NCBI RefSeq assembly: GCF_002797715.1
Contig: NZ_PGFF01000001.1
Span: 1 to 64,000, forward strand
Direction: 5' to 3'
From: Diaminobutyricimonas aerilata
GTDB lineage: Bacteria > Actinomycetota > Actinomycetes > Actinomycetales > Microbacteriaceae
Length of the DNA: 64,000 bases
The position numbers and the translations under genes are program-made. Below the pieces are notes generated by a model that searched no databases, was not told the origin of the DNA, and saw only the letters and a list, made by a program, of their open reading frames with translations. Of the stretch, positions 1 through 8,070 are shown in pieces. Numbering within the stretch: position 1 is the stretch's first letter; each line of letters starts with the position of its first letter.

Positions 1-152
1 AGGTGCTGGGCGACCTCGAGCACGAGGCGCGTGCTCTGCTCGCCGATCGTGATCGTCGTCTCGAGCGCGTTGTAGATCTCGGGGATCGAGTCGTGGGGGA
101 ACTCGATGTCGACGACCGGTCCGGTGACGCGGCAGATTCGGCCCGTGCTCAT
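1..152 (-). CDS. F1 ATP synthase beta subunit-like protein, N-terminal part (cut by window edge)
   Basis: The first 50 residues are visible, beginning [19 protein letters not shown] and continuing IPEIYNALE...LVLEVAQHL. This is the N-terminal beta-barrel of F-type ATPase beta subunits. The gene runs off the left edge, so the nucleotide-binding part and its neighbours cannot be seen. The upstream gene is a hydrolase, not atpG, so this is probably a stand-alone or duplicated atpD rather than the copy inside the main atp operon. A leaderless promoter fits exactly at this ATG and no Shine-Dalgarno sequence is present. The family call is firm; whether the full gene is intact, or starts another ATPase operon, is unknown. 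Confidence 0.8.
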   Translation of the reverse strand, partial: MSTGRICRVTGPVVDIEFPHDSIPEIYNALETTITIGEQSTRLVLEVAQH

Positions 153-156
153 GTAT

Positions 157-188
157 ACAACCATAGTTGTGTAACAACGGTTGTGCAA
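157..188 (-). promoter_or_regulatory. Leaderless promoter with overlapping ACAAC/GTTGT operator repeats
   Basis: Read on the minus strand, TTGCAC and TATGGT are separated by 17 nt and TATGGT lies 7 nt before the ATG at 152, so transcription should begin at or next to the start codon. Between the hexamers the DNA is a chain of half-sites: ACAAC-CATA-GTTGT (157-170), GTTGT-GTA-ACAAC (166-178) and ACAAC-G-GTTGT-like (174-184). Such symmetry over the spacer suggests repression by a MarR- or TetR-type dimer. No binding protein is known from the sequence. Confidence 0.6.
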
Positions 189-272
189 ATGGTCCGGACG
201 ACGAGCTCGCTCGAACATCCGGGCCGCGGAGCCGGCCCGCGCGCGGTGCGCGAGCCGGCCTCGTGCGGTGGC

Positions 273-983
273 TCAGCGGACGCCGGCGAGCGCGTTCTGC
301 GCTGCCGTGGCGATGACCTCCGAGACGACGCCGGGCTGCGTCAGGAACACGGCGTGGCTGGCCTCGACGTGGGTGATCTCGGCGCCCGCGCGGGTGGCCA
401 TGTGCTCCACCATCGCCTGGTCGAAGGCGTTGTCGCCGATCGCGACGACGGCCCACGAGGGCTTGTCGTGCCAGGCCGCGTGGGTCACGGGTGCGCCGAA
501 GACCGCCATGTTCACCGGCACCTGCGAGTCGCGCAGGAACGCCGCGTCGGCGTCGCTCGCGTCGCCGGCGAAGGCGACCTTGAACTTGTCGGGGTTGAGG
601 AAGCCGAAGCCGTCGTCGCCCACGTCGATGACGAACTCGGGCGTCGCCGCGAAGCCCTCGTACTGCTCTCCGCTGTTCTGACCGCTGTCCGGGATGAGTG
701 CCGCCACGTAGACGAGCCCGGCGACCGAGGGGTGGTTGCCCGCCTCGGTGACGACGGTGCCGCCCCACGAGTGGCCGACGAGGATGGTCGGGCCGTCCTG
801 CTTGTCGAGCACGCGGGTGGTGGCCGCGACGTCGTCCTCGAACGAGGTGAGCGGGTTCTGCACGATCGTCACCCGGAAGCCTCGGGCGGTCAGGTCGTCG
901 TACACGCCGCGCCATCCCGCGCCATCGGCGAAGGCGCCGTGCACCAGCACCACGTTCCGAACCTCTTGATCGATGGTGGTCAT
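273..983 (-). CDS. Alpha/beta hydrolase
   Basis: A 236-residue cytoplasmic alpha/beta hydrolase of the short esterase type. It has the oxyanion HG (residues 15-16, VLVHGAF), the nucleophile elbow GHSWGG at 70-75 (Ser72) and a C-terminal ASHAVFL giving the catalytic His. There is no signal peptide. GAGGAACG precedes the ATG. It lies 79 bp downstream of a second hydrolase on the same strand, and both face the LuxR-type regulator at 1.85 kb, so they probably form one regulated unit. The substrate cannot be read; esters or lactones are likely. Confidence 0.85.
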   Translation of the reverse strand: MTTIDQEVRNVVLVHGAFADGAGWRGVYDDLTARGFRVTIVQNPLTSFEDDVAATTRVLDKQDGPTILVGHSWGGTVVTEAGNHPSVAGLVYVAALIPDSGQNSGEQYEGFAATPEFVIDVGDDGFGFLNPDKFKVAFAGDASDADAAFLRDSQVPVNMAVFGAPVTHAAWHDKPSWAVVAIGDNAFDQAMVEHMATRAGAEITHVEASHAVFLTQPGVVSEVIATAAQNALAGVR

Positions 984-1062
984 CGTTCCTCTTCCTTTCG
1001 TCGCTCCTGCCGCTGTCGGCGGAGTGGGGGCCGGATCGGCGGACGCCGACCCGGAGTTCTCG

Positions 1063-1647
1063 TCAGCCCGCGATCGCGGCCACGATCGTGCGGGTCACGA
1101 CATCCGGTCGTGAGACGTGGAGGGCATGGGACGCGCCCTCGACGAGCGTCGTGCCGCGCGCACCCGCGCGCTCTGCGGTGAACGCGACCGCGGAGGGGGG
1201 CAGGATGCGGTCCGCGTCGCCGTACACGAACCACGAGGGCAGCGTGCGCCAGCCCGGAGTCGTCGTGGGAAGCGGATCGCGCAGCACGTGCTCGGGGATC
1301 GCGCCGACGGTGCCCTCCGGGGGAAGCGCGACCAGCTCGGCCCACGATTCACCGGTGTCGGGTGCGATCGCGGCGACGTAGACGAGCGCCTCGACGTCGC
1401 CCGCGTCGGTCGCCGCTTGCGTGATGACCATGCCGCCGTACGAGTGACCCACCAGCACGACCGGGCCGTCGACGCGGCGCACGAGGTCGGCGACGTGCGC
1501 GCCGTCGTCGGAGAGGCCGTGCATCCGGGAGGCCGCGGCGACCGCCCGCACGCCGTCCCGCGCCAGCCGCTCGATGACGGCGTCCCAGTTCGAGGTGTCG
1601 GAGGTCGCACCGTGCACGAGCACGACCGTGATGGTGCTGCTGCCCAT
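1063..1647 (-). CDS. Alpha/beta hydrolase
   Basis: A 194-residue alpha/beta hydrolase, a diverged paralogue of the gene just downstream. It shows VLVHGAT near the N-terminus, the nucleophile elbow GHSYGG (Ser69), an acid-loop GDADRIL and a terminal ASHALH histidine. The start at 1647 is chosen because GAGGAGG stands 4 nt before that ATG; an upstream in-frame ATG at 1677 has no such site. It is the first gene after the operator region shared with the divergent LuxR-type regulator. Substrate unknown. Confidence 0.83.
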   Translation of the reverse strand: MGSSTITVVLVHGATSDTSNWDAVIERLARDGVRAVAAASRMHGLSDDGAHVADLVRRVDGPVVLVGHSYGGMVITQAATDAGDVEALVYVAAIAPDTGESWAELVALPPEGTVGAIPEHVLRDPLPTTTPGWRTLPSWFVYGDADRILPPSAVAFTAERAGARGTTLVEGASHALHVSRPDVVTRTIVAAIAG

Positions 1648-1733
1648 CGCTCCTCCTCTCGACGATCGGATGCGCACCTCACCGGTGCACGATGCGATCG
1701 TGCGCCCCGCGGGCGACGGTCACGAAGAGTCGA

Positions 1734-1751
1734 ATGACTCGACCGAGTCAT
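1734..1751. promoter_or_regulatory. Palindromic operator between hydrolases and LuxR-type regulator
   Basis: ATGACTCGACCGAGTCAT has perfect 8-bp arms around a 2-bp centre. Further GAGTC/GACTC half-sites flank it on both sides (about 1727-1732 and 1755-1761). It lies between the divergent starts at 1647 and 1852, the right place for a dimeric regulator such as the adjacent LuxR-type protein. Assignment of that protein is inference. Confidence 0.5.
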
Positions 1752-1851
1752 CGACGAGTCGATACGGATGCACGGACCGGCGCCGCGATCCGCACGCGCG
1801 CGTCGCGCCTCACCACAGCGGCCCGGGGCGCGGGGTTCCGTATCATCGAGC

Positions 1852-3984
1852 ATGACCACCCGACCGCCCTGGGGGAGCGACGTGCCGGCTGCATCCGCCC
1901 TCGCCCTGCGGCACCTCGAGGACATCTTCGGTGTCGAGGACGTGCCCCCGACGGCGGTCGAACGGCTGACCCGTCACGCCCAGTGGTTCGGCGTGCTGCC
2001 GCGGCTCGACGACCTGAGCGCCGAGGGGGCGGCGCTCGCCGCGGACTTCTCCGCACTGCAGCCCGATGTGCGCGGCCATCTGCTCGCGTTCGCGCTGCAG
2101 GGGGAGATGGGCGCGCTGTCGTCGGTGCGGGCGTCCGCCGCGGCGACGGGGTTCATCGAGCTCGCCGAGCGGGGACGTGTCGGCTGGACGACCGACCGGC
2201 ACCGTGTGGCCGTTCTCGCCGCCGCCGGGCCCGACGACCACCGCCTCGCCGGTCGCGTGCACTTCTCCGACGCCGCGACGCCGCACGGCGGCGCGCTGCA
2301 CCTGCTCTTCGCCGACGAGGAGGTCGGCGTCGACGACCTGGTCTCCGCCGCCGAGTTCTATGCCCGCGCCGACCGGCCCTCGTGGGCGGTGCACTGTCTC
2401 GTGAGCGCGGCGGATGCCGCGACCGCCCCGGATCGGGCGGCCGCGCTCGCCGCCGCTGCCGCGAACCTCGCGGCGTGCGACGGGGACTTCCAGGTCGCGG
2501 AGCGGGTGATGGAGCGCTTCACGGCGGTCGATACGCGCGTGCTCATCCGGGAGAGCGCCCCGGCTCGCGCCCTGCGGCAGGCGCTCGTCGAGAACGAGTC
2601 CGCCGCCGCCCGGGCCACTCTCGAGGCGCGGCTGTCGAGCGACGGCCTCGACGCCGATGCCGTCGGCGAGGCGCTCGCCGTCTACGCGCTCGTCAACGTG
2701 ATCGGCGCGGAGCTGGAGGGCTGGAACGGGTTCATGGCCGCCTGCGCCGCCGCGACCGTGCCGCTCCACCCCGAGATCATCGCGATCGGCTCCACCTTCG
2801 GCAGCGCAACGGAGCCCCACCTCGACTACCCGGCGACCGCCGACGGACGCGGGTGGTCGCAGCTCGCGGGCTGCGTCGCGACGATCCTGCACGCGTACCG
2901 CGACATGCGCCTCGGGTCGTTCGCCCCGCCGGTCGGGCTGGTCAAGCGGGTCGGCAACCGCCTCGTGCGCGCCGTCGAGGCGACGTACGTGTCGATCATG
3001 CTCGCGCACAACCAGCACTGGAACGAGCTCGACACGGCGCTCGCGATCGCGATCGAGACCACCACGGAGACGGTGCCTGCGCCGCTCATGCGGGCCGGAT
3101 CCGAGGCGATGCTCGCCTTCGCCGAGGCCTTCCGGGGGGAGCGCGACGCGGCGCGGCAGCGCGTCGACCGCATCCTCGCCGAACCGGTGGCGCGCGGCGC
3201 GTACCGGCTGCGCGCGATCCTCGACTCGGTAATCGTGATGATCGAGGGCCCGCAGGGCAACTACGACCAGGCGATGGCCCTGCTCTCGACGCGGCAGGCC
3301 GACATCCTGAACCTCACGACCGGCCCGTGCGGTCCGATCGAGCTGTTCGACTTCGTCGACTACGCGCTCATGGTGCAGGAGACCGAGCAGGCGGAGGCGC
3401 GCGTCGAGCGCTTCCGCGAGGCCCTGCAACGGCAGCGATCCGAGCGCGCCGACTTCGTGCTCGCCGCGTGCGATGCGATCATCGCCGCGCGCACCACCCT
3501 CGAGCCCACGGAGGAGTTGCTGGTGCGGGCGGAGTCGCTCCCGTTCGTCTACGAGGCGGCGCGGCTGCGCATGGTCTACGCGGAACGGCTGCGCCGCGCG
3601 CGCCGCACGACCGAGGCGCGGCGCCAGCTGCTGCGGGTCGAGTTCGACCTCATCAGCGTGCGCGCCGGCGCCTGGCTCGACCGCGTGCGGCGCGAGTTGC
3701 GCGCGTGCCAGCGCGAGATCGCCGTGCAGGTCGGCGATCTGACCGAGCAGGAGATGCGCATCGCGGAACTCGCCGCCGGCGGCATGTCCAACAAGGAGAT
3801 CGGCGTGCAGCTGTACCTGTCGCCGCGCACGGTCGGCGGGCACCTGTACCGGATCTTCCCCAAGCTCGGCGTCACCACCCGGGCGCAGCTGCGCGATGCG
3901 ATGTCGGTGAGCGCGGAAGTCGGCGGCGCGACCGGGCCGGCCGGCGACCCGCGTATGCCACGGGACACCGACTGGCCGGTCTGA
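1852..3984 (+). CDS. LuxR-family transcriptional regulator, large, without N-terminal ATPase
   Basis: About 710 residues. The C-terminal 60 form a LuxR/NarL helix-turn-helix: LTEQEMRIAELAAGGMSNKEIG...LSPRTVGGHLYRIFPKLGV, residues about 630-685. The long N-terminal part is Ala/Glu-rich and helical, like the TPR-type region of LAL regulators, but no Walker A or B motif is present, so it is not a normal MalT/LAL ATPase. Two starts are possible: ATG 1852 (TATCAT lies 5 nt upstream, compatible with a leaderless transcript) and GTG 1882, which follows GGGGGAG by 4 nt. It faces two hydrolases across a palindrome, so it probably controls them. The inducer is unknown. Confidence 0.8.
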   Translation: MTTRPPWGSDVPAASALALRHLEDIFGVEDVPPTAVERLTRHAQWFGVLPRLDDLSAEGAALAADFSALQPDVRGHLLAFALQGEMGALSSVRASAAATGFIELAERGRVGWTTDRHRVAVLAAAGPDDHRLAGRVHFSDAATPHGGALHLLFADEEVGVDDLVSAAEFYARADRPSWAVHCLVSAADAATAPDRAAALAAAAANLAACDGDFQVAERVMERFTAVDTRVLIRESAPARALRQALVENESAAARATLEARLSSDGLDADAVGEALAVYALVNVIGAELEGWNGFMAACAAATVPLHPEIIAIGSTFGSATEPHLDYPATADGRGWSQLAGCVATILHAYRDMRLGSFAPPVGLVKRVGNRLVRAVEATYVSIMLAHNQHWNELDTALAIAIETTTETVPAPLMRAGSEAMLAFAEAFRGERDAARQRVDRILAEPVARGAYRLRAILDSVIVMIEGPQGNYDQAMALLSTRQADILNLTTGPCGPIELFDFVDYALMVQETEQAEARVERFREALQRQRSERADFVLAACDAIIAARTTLEPTEELLVRAESLPFVYEAARLRMVYAERLRRARRTTEARRQLLRVEFDLISVRAGAWLDRVRRELRACQREIAVQVGDLTEQEMRIAELAAGGMSNKEIGVQLYLSPRTVGGHLYRIFPKLGVTTRAQLRDAMSVSAEVGGATGPAGDPRMPRDTDWPV

Positions 3985-3999
3985 GCCGCGCATCCGGGA

Positions 4000-4587
4000 T
4001 CAGGCGGCCGACGCCGCCCCTGCCCGCACCGAACGCAGCGCCGTCGCCCAGGCGACCAGCTGGTCGAGCTGCACCTCGAGCGCCGCGACGTGGTACGCCG
4101 CGGGTTCCTTGAAGACGGTGTAGTCCTCGAAGTCGGTGATGGTGGAGAACAGCACCGGCTGGCGCACATCGGCCACCTGCAGTTCGGCGAGGATGAGCCT
4201 CAGGTGCTCCGCCGCGCGCGCTCCGCTCACGGCGCCGCCGTAGCTCACGATGCCCGCCGCCTTGTCGTTCCACTCGGCGTAGAGGAAGTCGATCGCGTTC
4301 TTCAGCGTGCCCGGGATCGAGCGGTTGTACTCCGGCGTGACGAACACGTAACCGTCGTATCGCGCGATGGTCGCCGCCCACTTCTTGGTGTGCTCCTTCT
4401 CGTACAGCCCGAGAATGGGCGAGTTCGCCTCGTCGAGGTGCGGCAGCGTGAAGTCGGCGAGGTCGATCAGCTCGTACCGCGCATCACCGCGGGCGCTCGC
4501 TCGATCGAGCACCCAGTCGGCCACCTGCTTGCCGACCCGTCCCGGTCGGGTGCTTCCGACGATGACGCCGATCCTGAGGTCTGACAT
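4000..4587 (-). CDS. NADPH-dependent FMN reductase
   Basis: A 195-residue flavodoxin-fold FMN reductase. The phosphate-binding loop GSTRPGRVG is at 11-19 and the flavin-contacting TPEYNRSIPGTLKNAIDF is at about 84-101. Such enzymes supply reduced flavin or reduce quinones. It is the last gene of a four-gene minus-strand run, 56 bp after an LLM oxidoreductase, and could feed reduced FMN to the LLM enzymes in the same operon. It meets the LuxR-type regulator tail to tail. Confidence 0.87.
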   Translation of the reverse strand: MSDLRIGVIVGSTRPGRVGKQVADWVLDRASARGDARYELIDLADFTLPHLDEANSPILGLYEKEHTKKWAATIARYDGYVFVTPEYNRSIPGTLKNAIDFLYAEWNDKAAGIVSYGGAVSGARAAEHLRLILAELQVADVRQPVLFSTITDFEDYTVFKEPAAYHVAALEVQLDQLVAWATALRSVRAGAASAA

Positions 4588-4643
4588 GTCTTCCTTCCTT
4601 TCGACCCGGCGCCGGAGTCGACGCCGGGGGACCGTGGACGCCG

Positions 4644-5735
4644 TCAGCGAGACGACGTGAGGGCGGGGGCGGAGGCGCGACCCAGAAGCGTGTCGACGGA
4701 GGTCGTGCCGAGTTCCCTCTGCACGAGGGGGCGCACCTCCGTGCCGAACAACTCGATCGCGCGCAGCAGGTCCTTCTGCGGCAGGGCACCCATGTCGATG
4801 TGGAGGTACTGGCGCACGTGACCCCAGTGCTGGTGCATGAGGATGATCCGCTCGGCGATCTCCTCGGGGGAGCCGATCAGCAGACCGCCCTGCGGCCCGG
4901 TGTCCCGGTCGTAGGAGTCGCGGGTAGGGGCGGCGAAGCCGCGCTGCTCACCGACGATCTTCATGAACTGGTGCCAGTGCGGCCACCACGTCTCGCGGGC
5001 CATCTTGCCGTCGGGCATGAGGAAGCCCGGCGATCCGAGCATGATCATGGTCTGCTCGGGGCTGTTGCCGAACTGCTCGGCGGCCCGTCGGTAGAGGGTC
5101 GCGTTGGTGGCGGAACGGATGGCGCTCCCGCCGAGCACGCCGGTCGCCATCGGGAGACCCAGTTGGGCCGCACGGATGACCGATCCGGGGTTCCCGCCGA
5201 CCCCGAGCCAGATCGGGATCGGCCCGTGCTCCGCCCTCGGCGGCACGTATTCGCCGTGCAGAGCAGGACGGGTGGTGCCCTCCCACGTGACGCGTGCGGA
5301 CCGGTTCACCTCGAGCAGCAGGTCGAGCTTCTCGGCGAAGAGCCGGTCGTAGTCCCTCAAGTCGTATCCGAAGAGCGGGAACGACTCGATCGAGGAGCCG
5401 CGGCCGGGGATCATCTCGACCCGCCCGTTCGAGAGGGCGTCGACCGTCGCGTACTGCTCGTACACGCGCACCGGATCATCCGTGCTCAACACCGTGACGG
5501 CGCTCGACAGTTTGATGCGGGAGGTGCGTGCCGCGGCGGCGGCGAGTACGGTCGCGGCGGCCGAGACGGGGAACTCGGGCGTGTGGTGCTCGCCCAGTCC
5601 GAACCAGTCCAGTCCGGCCTGTTCGGCGACCTCGATCGATTCGACGACGTTCCGCACCGCTTGTGCTTCCGAGATGCGGGTTCCCGTAGCCGGATCCCAG
5701 TTGGCGTCTCCGAAGGCGCCGATTCCGAGTTCCAT
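4644..5735 (-). CDS. LLM-class flavin-dependent oxidoreductase
   Basis: A 363-residue bacterial-luciferase-like TIM-barrel protein. Family landmarks are [43 protein letters not shown], and [23 protein letters not shown], followed by IPIWLGVGG. It would use reduced FMN or F420 to oxidise or reduce a small organic substrate. ACGGAG precedes the ATG. It sits between an F420/NADP-oxidoreductase-like gene upstream and an FMN reductase downstream, and is a paralogue of the LLM genes at 6.4, 16.6 and 17.6 kb. Substrate unknown. Confidence 0.87.
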   Translation of the reverse strand: MELGIGAFGDANWDPATGTRISEAQAVRNVVESIEVAEQAGLDWFGLGEHHTPEFPVSAAATVLAAAAARTSRIKLSSAVTVLSTDDPVRVYEQYATVDALSNGRVEMIPGRGSSIESFPLFGYDLRDYDRLFAEKLDLLLEVNRSARVTWEGTTRPALHGEYVPPRAEHGPIPIWLGVGGNPGSVIRAAQLGLPMATGVLGGSAIRSATNATLYRRAAEQFGNSPEQTMIMLGSPGFLMPDGKMARETWWPHWHQFMKIVGEQRGFAAPTRDSYDRDTGPQGGLLIGSPEEIAERIILMHQHWGHVRQYLHIDMGALPQKDLLRAIELFGTEVRPLVQRELGTTSVDTLLGRASAPALTSSR

Positions 5736-5795
5736 GTGACTCCGTTCGATGGTGATGGTTGAGGCGGGGATGAGAGGAGGCGGCGCGGAGCCGGA

Positions 5796-6446
5796 TCAGG
5801 CGGCCTCGAGCCGGAGGTCCCGCAGCGCGCGGCTGATCTCGGCGGCGGTGAGGCGCGCTCCGAAGACCGGGCCGCCCGGTTGCAGCGCACGTCCGTCGGC
5901 GAGGGAGGGAAGGGTCACCGGGTCATAACCGATCCGCTCGATCACTCCGGCGACGATCGCGACGGCGGACGGGTCGTCGCCGGCGACGGCGAGCCCGAGT
6001 CGCTGCGGATGACCGAGCGCACGCCGGTCGACCTCGAGGTCGTGGTAGCCGACGTGGTTGAGCGTCTTCACGATCGTGCTTCCCGCGAGCAGGCGCTCGA
6101 CGACCCTGCTCGTGCCGTCGGGAGCGGCGTCGAACTCCTCGAGTTCCCCGTCGATCGGCGGCCAGTAGTTCATCGCGTCGACCACCACCCGGCCGGTGAA
6201 GGGCGCCGGGGCGAGGCTCGCGAGGCGGTGCAGCGGCACGGCGACGATCACCAGATCGGCCTGCGTCACCGCCTCCGCCGTCCATCTCGCCTGGGCGCCC
6301 GGCGCGACGATGGAGGCGAATGCCTCCACCTCGGCGGGGGAACCGGACCCGCTCAGGGTCACGTCGTATCCGGCGTCGACCAGCGTGCGGGCGACGGCGG
6401 TTCCGACGCGTCCCGCGCCCACGACGGCGATCCGCTGTATCCCCAT
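5796..6446 (-). CDS. NADPH-dependent F420 reductase-like (NAD-binding) protein
   Basis: A 216-residue protein with an N-terminal Rossmann loop IAVVGAGRVGTAVARTL and the family block VVVDAMNYWPPIDGE, followed by TIVKTLNHVGYHDLE. These are features of the NADP:F420 oxidoreductase-like family. The ATG shares one base with the TGA of the upstream LLM gene (TGATG), indicating translational coupling. A closely similar gene accompanies the second LLM operon at 15.85 kb. True F420 use cannot be shown here; many relatives bind only NADP. Confidence 0.8.
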   Translation of the reverse strand: MGIQRIAVVGAGRVGTAVARTLVDAGYDVTLSGSGSPAEVEAFASIVAPGAQARWTAEAVTQADLVIVAVPLHRLASLAPAPFTGRVVVDAMNYWPPIDGELEEFDAAPDGTSRVVERLLAGSTIVKTLNHVGYHDLEVDRRALGHPQRLGLAVAGDDPSAVAIVAGVIERIGYDPVTLPSLADGRALQPGGPVFGARLTAAEISRALRDLRLEAA

Positions 6447-7564
6447 CACGCGACACCCGTCGCGGTGTCGGCGAGGAGCGTCCGCACGTGGGGCACGACC
6501 TCGAGCCCGAAGCGCTCGATGTTCTCGCGCTTGTCCTTGTGCGGCATCCGGCTCGCGGCGGCGACGAAGTCGAACCGCGTCGCGCCGAGCGTCCGCATCC
6601 CGGCCGCCACCTGGCGGGCGACCGTCTCGGGCGAGCCGACGACGAGCGAGCCGGCGGCGACTTCGGCGTCGTACCGGTCGCGCCGGAACGGCGCCCATCC
6701 GCGCTTCGGCGCCTCGGCGTTCATCATCCCCGACCAGACCGGCCAGAAGCGCTCGATCGCCTCGTCGTCGGTGTCGGCGATGAAGCCGTGCACGTGCATG
6801 CCGACCGGTTGCTCGGCCTGACCGAGCGTCTGCATCGTGCGCCGGTAGAGATCCACCAGGGGGCCGAACCGTTCGATGCTGCCGCCGATGATGCCGAGCA
6901 TGAGGGGCAACCCGAATCGGGCCGCGCGCACGACCGACTGCGGGCTGCCGCCGACACCGACCCATACCGGGATGGCACCGGGGGCGACGGAGGGCTCGAG
7001 CACCTGATCGACGAGCGGCGATCGGAAGCGGCCCGACCAGGTGACCGGCTGCTCGCGCAGGAGGCGCATCAGCAGGTCGAGTTTCTCCTCGAAGAGCTGC
7101 TCGTAGTCCGCGAGCCGGAAGCCGAAGAGCGGGAACGACTCGATCGCCGAGCCGCGACCCACGATGAGCTGCGCGCGGCCGTCCGAGACGGCGTCGAGGG
7201 TGGCGTACTCGTTGTAGACGCGCACGGGATCCTGGGTGCTGAGCACGGTGACGGCCGTGCCTAGCCGGAGCGTCGTGGTGCGCGACGCGATCGCGCCGAG
7301 CACGACGGGTGCTGCGGAATCCATCATCCCCGGCCGGTAGTGCTCGGCGATGCCGAAGGAGTCGAGACCCGCGCGTTCCGCGGCGACGGCTTCGGCGACG
7401 ACGTCGCGCAGTACTTGCGGTCCCGGCGTCGGCGATCCGTCGTCGTCGGCGGTCTGGAACGCGAAGGTGCCGATGCCGAAGTGGAGGCCGCCCGGAGCGG
7501 GATCCGCCACACGGGGCTCGGCGCGTGTGGAGAGCGCCGAATCCTGGGACCATGGGTTACTCAT
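6446..7564 (-). CDS. LLM-class flavin-dependent oxidoreductase
   Basis: A 372-residue luciferase-like protein. Landmarks are GLDSFGIAEHYRP, LRLGTAVTVLSTQDPVRVYNEYATLDAVSDGRAQ, ESFPLFGFRLADYEQLFEEKLDLL and [31 protein letters not shown]. It is the first gene of the operon 7564-4000, facing the HxlR-type regulator. No Shine-Dalgarno lies before the ATG. TTGAAG and a poor TTACAC spaced by 17 nt, the latter 7 nt before the ATG, make leaderless transcription possible but weakly supported. Confidence 0.86.
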   Translation of the reverse strand: MSNPWSQDSALSTRAEPRVADPAPGGLHFGIGTFAFQTADDDGSPTPGPQVLRDVVAEAVAAERAGLDSFGIAEHYRPGMMDSAAPVVLGAIASRTTTLRLGTAVTVLSTQDPVRVYNEYATLDAVSDGRAQLIVGRGSAIESFPLFGFRLADYEQLFEEKLDLLMRLLREQPVTWSGRFRSPLVDQVLEPSVAPGAIPVWVGVGGSPQSVVRAARFGLPLMLGIIGGSIERFGPLVDLYRRTMQTLGQAEQPVGMHVHGFIADTDDEAIERFWPVWSGMMNAEAPKRGWAPFRRDRYDAEVAAGSLVVGSPETVARQVAAGMRTLGATRFDFVAAASRMPHKDKRENIERFGLEVVPHVRTLLADTATGVA

Positions 7565-7595
7565 GGGTACTGTGTAACGGACGATAACCAGTCAC

Positions 7596-7605
7596 TTCAA
7601 TTGAA
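7596..7605. promoter_or_regulatory. Palindrome TTCAATTGAA between LLM operon and HxlR gene
   Basis: A perfect 10-bp palindrome in the 77-bp gap between divergent starts. It is framed by ACCAG on the left and CTGGT on the right, which extends the symmetry. This is the expected position of an HxlR dimer site controlling both directions. Binding is inferred from position only. Confidence 0.45.
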
Positions 7606-7641
7606 CCTGGTCACCCCGATGTGACCGAGAGCGAGGACACG

Positions 7642-8058
7642 ATGGCGGAGAAGCAGCGGATCAGCGACATGCTCTGCATCTGCACGGAGGACGACCCGCA
7701 GGTGTTCCGCTCCGTGCTCGATCGCGTCGCCGACAAGTGGACGCTCATCGTCATCGGGCTGCTCGAGGAACGCACGCTCCGTTTCACGGAGCTGCTCGCG
7801 GCCATCCCCGGCATCTCGCGGCGGATGCTGACACTGACGCTGCGCTCGCTCGAGAGGGACGGGCTGGTCAGCCGCACCATCTACGCCGAGGTGCCGCCGC
7901 GGGTCGAATACCGGGCCACTCCCCTCGGTGCCGCGCTCAGCGGGCCGGTGCTCGCCCTCGCGACGTGGGTCGCCGACCACAAGGACGAGATCGAGACGCA
8001 CCGGCTCACGTTCGACGAAGCCGCCGATCGGCGGGCCGTGGAGGTCGGGCGCGGCTAG
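7642..8058 (+). CDS. HxlR-family transcriptional regulator
   Basis: A 138-residue winged-helix regulator of the HxlR (DUF24) type: VLDRVADKWTLIVIGLL, then RFTELLAAIPGISRRMLTLTLRSLERDGLVSR and the wing VEYRATPLGAAL. Two cysteines at 12 and 14 (LCICTEDD) sit where several HxlR proteins carry redox- or electrophile-sensing Cys. GCGAGG lies 6 nt before the ATG at 7642; an in-frame GTG at 7621 is less likely. It faces the four-gene LLM operon, its probable target. Confidence 0.85.
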   Translation: MAEKQRISDMLCICTEDDPQVFRSVLDRVADKWTLIVIGLLEERTLRFTELLAAIPGISRRMLTLTLRSLERDGLVSRTIYAEVPPRVEYRATPLGAALSGPVLALATWVADHKDEIETHRLTFDEAADRRAVEVGRG

Positions 8059-8070
8059 CGCCCCGGCCGC

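Noticed and set aside
1-152. First gene of an N-ATPase (Na+-translocating) operon
   Set aside because: N-ATPase operons do begin with the beta gene, but this N-terminus looks like the ordinary actinobacterial F1 beta and nothing downstream is visible, so the claim cannot be supported.
1692-4112. Very long open frames on both strands over the LuxR-type gene (806 and 716 codons)
   Set aside because: They are Arg/Pro/Ala-rich shadow frames of the real gene in high-GC DNA; only the frame ending at 3984 gives a recognisable helix-turn-helix.
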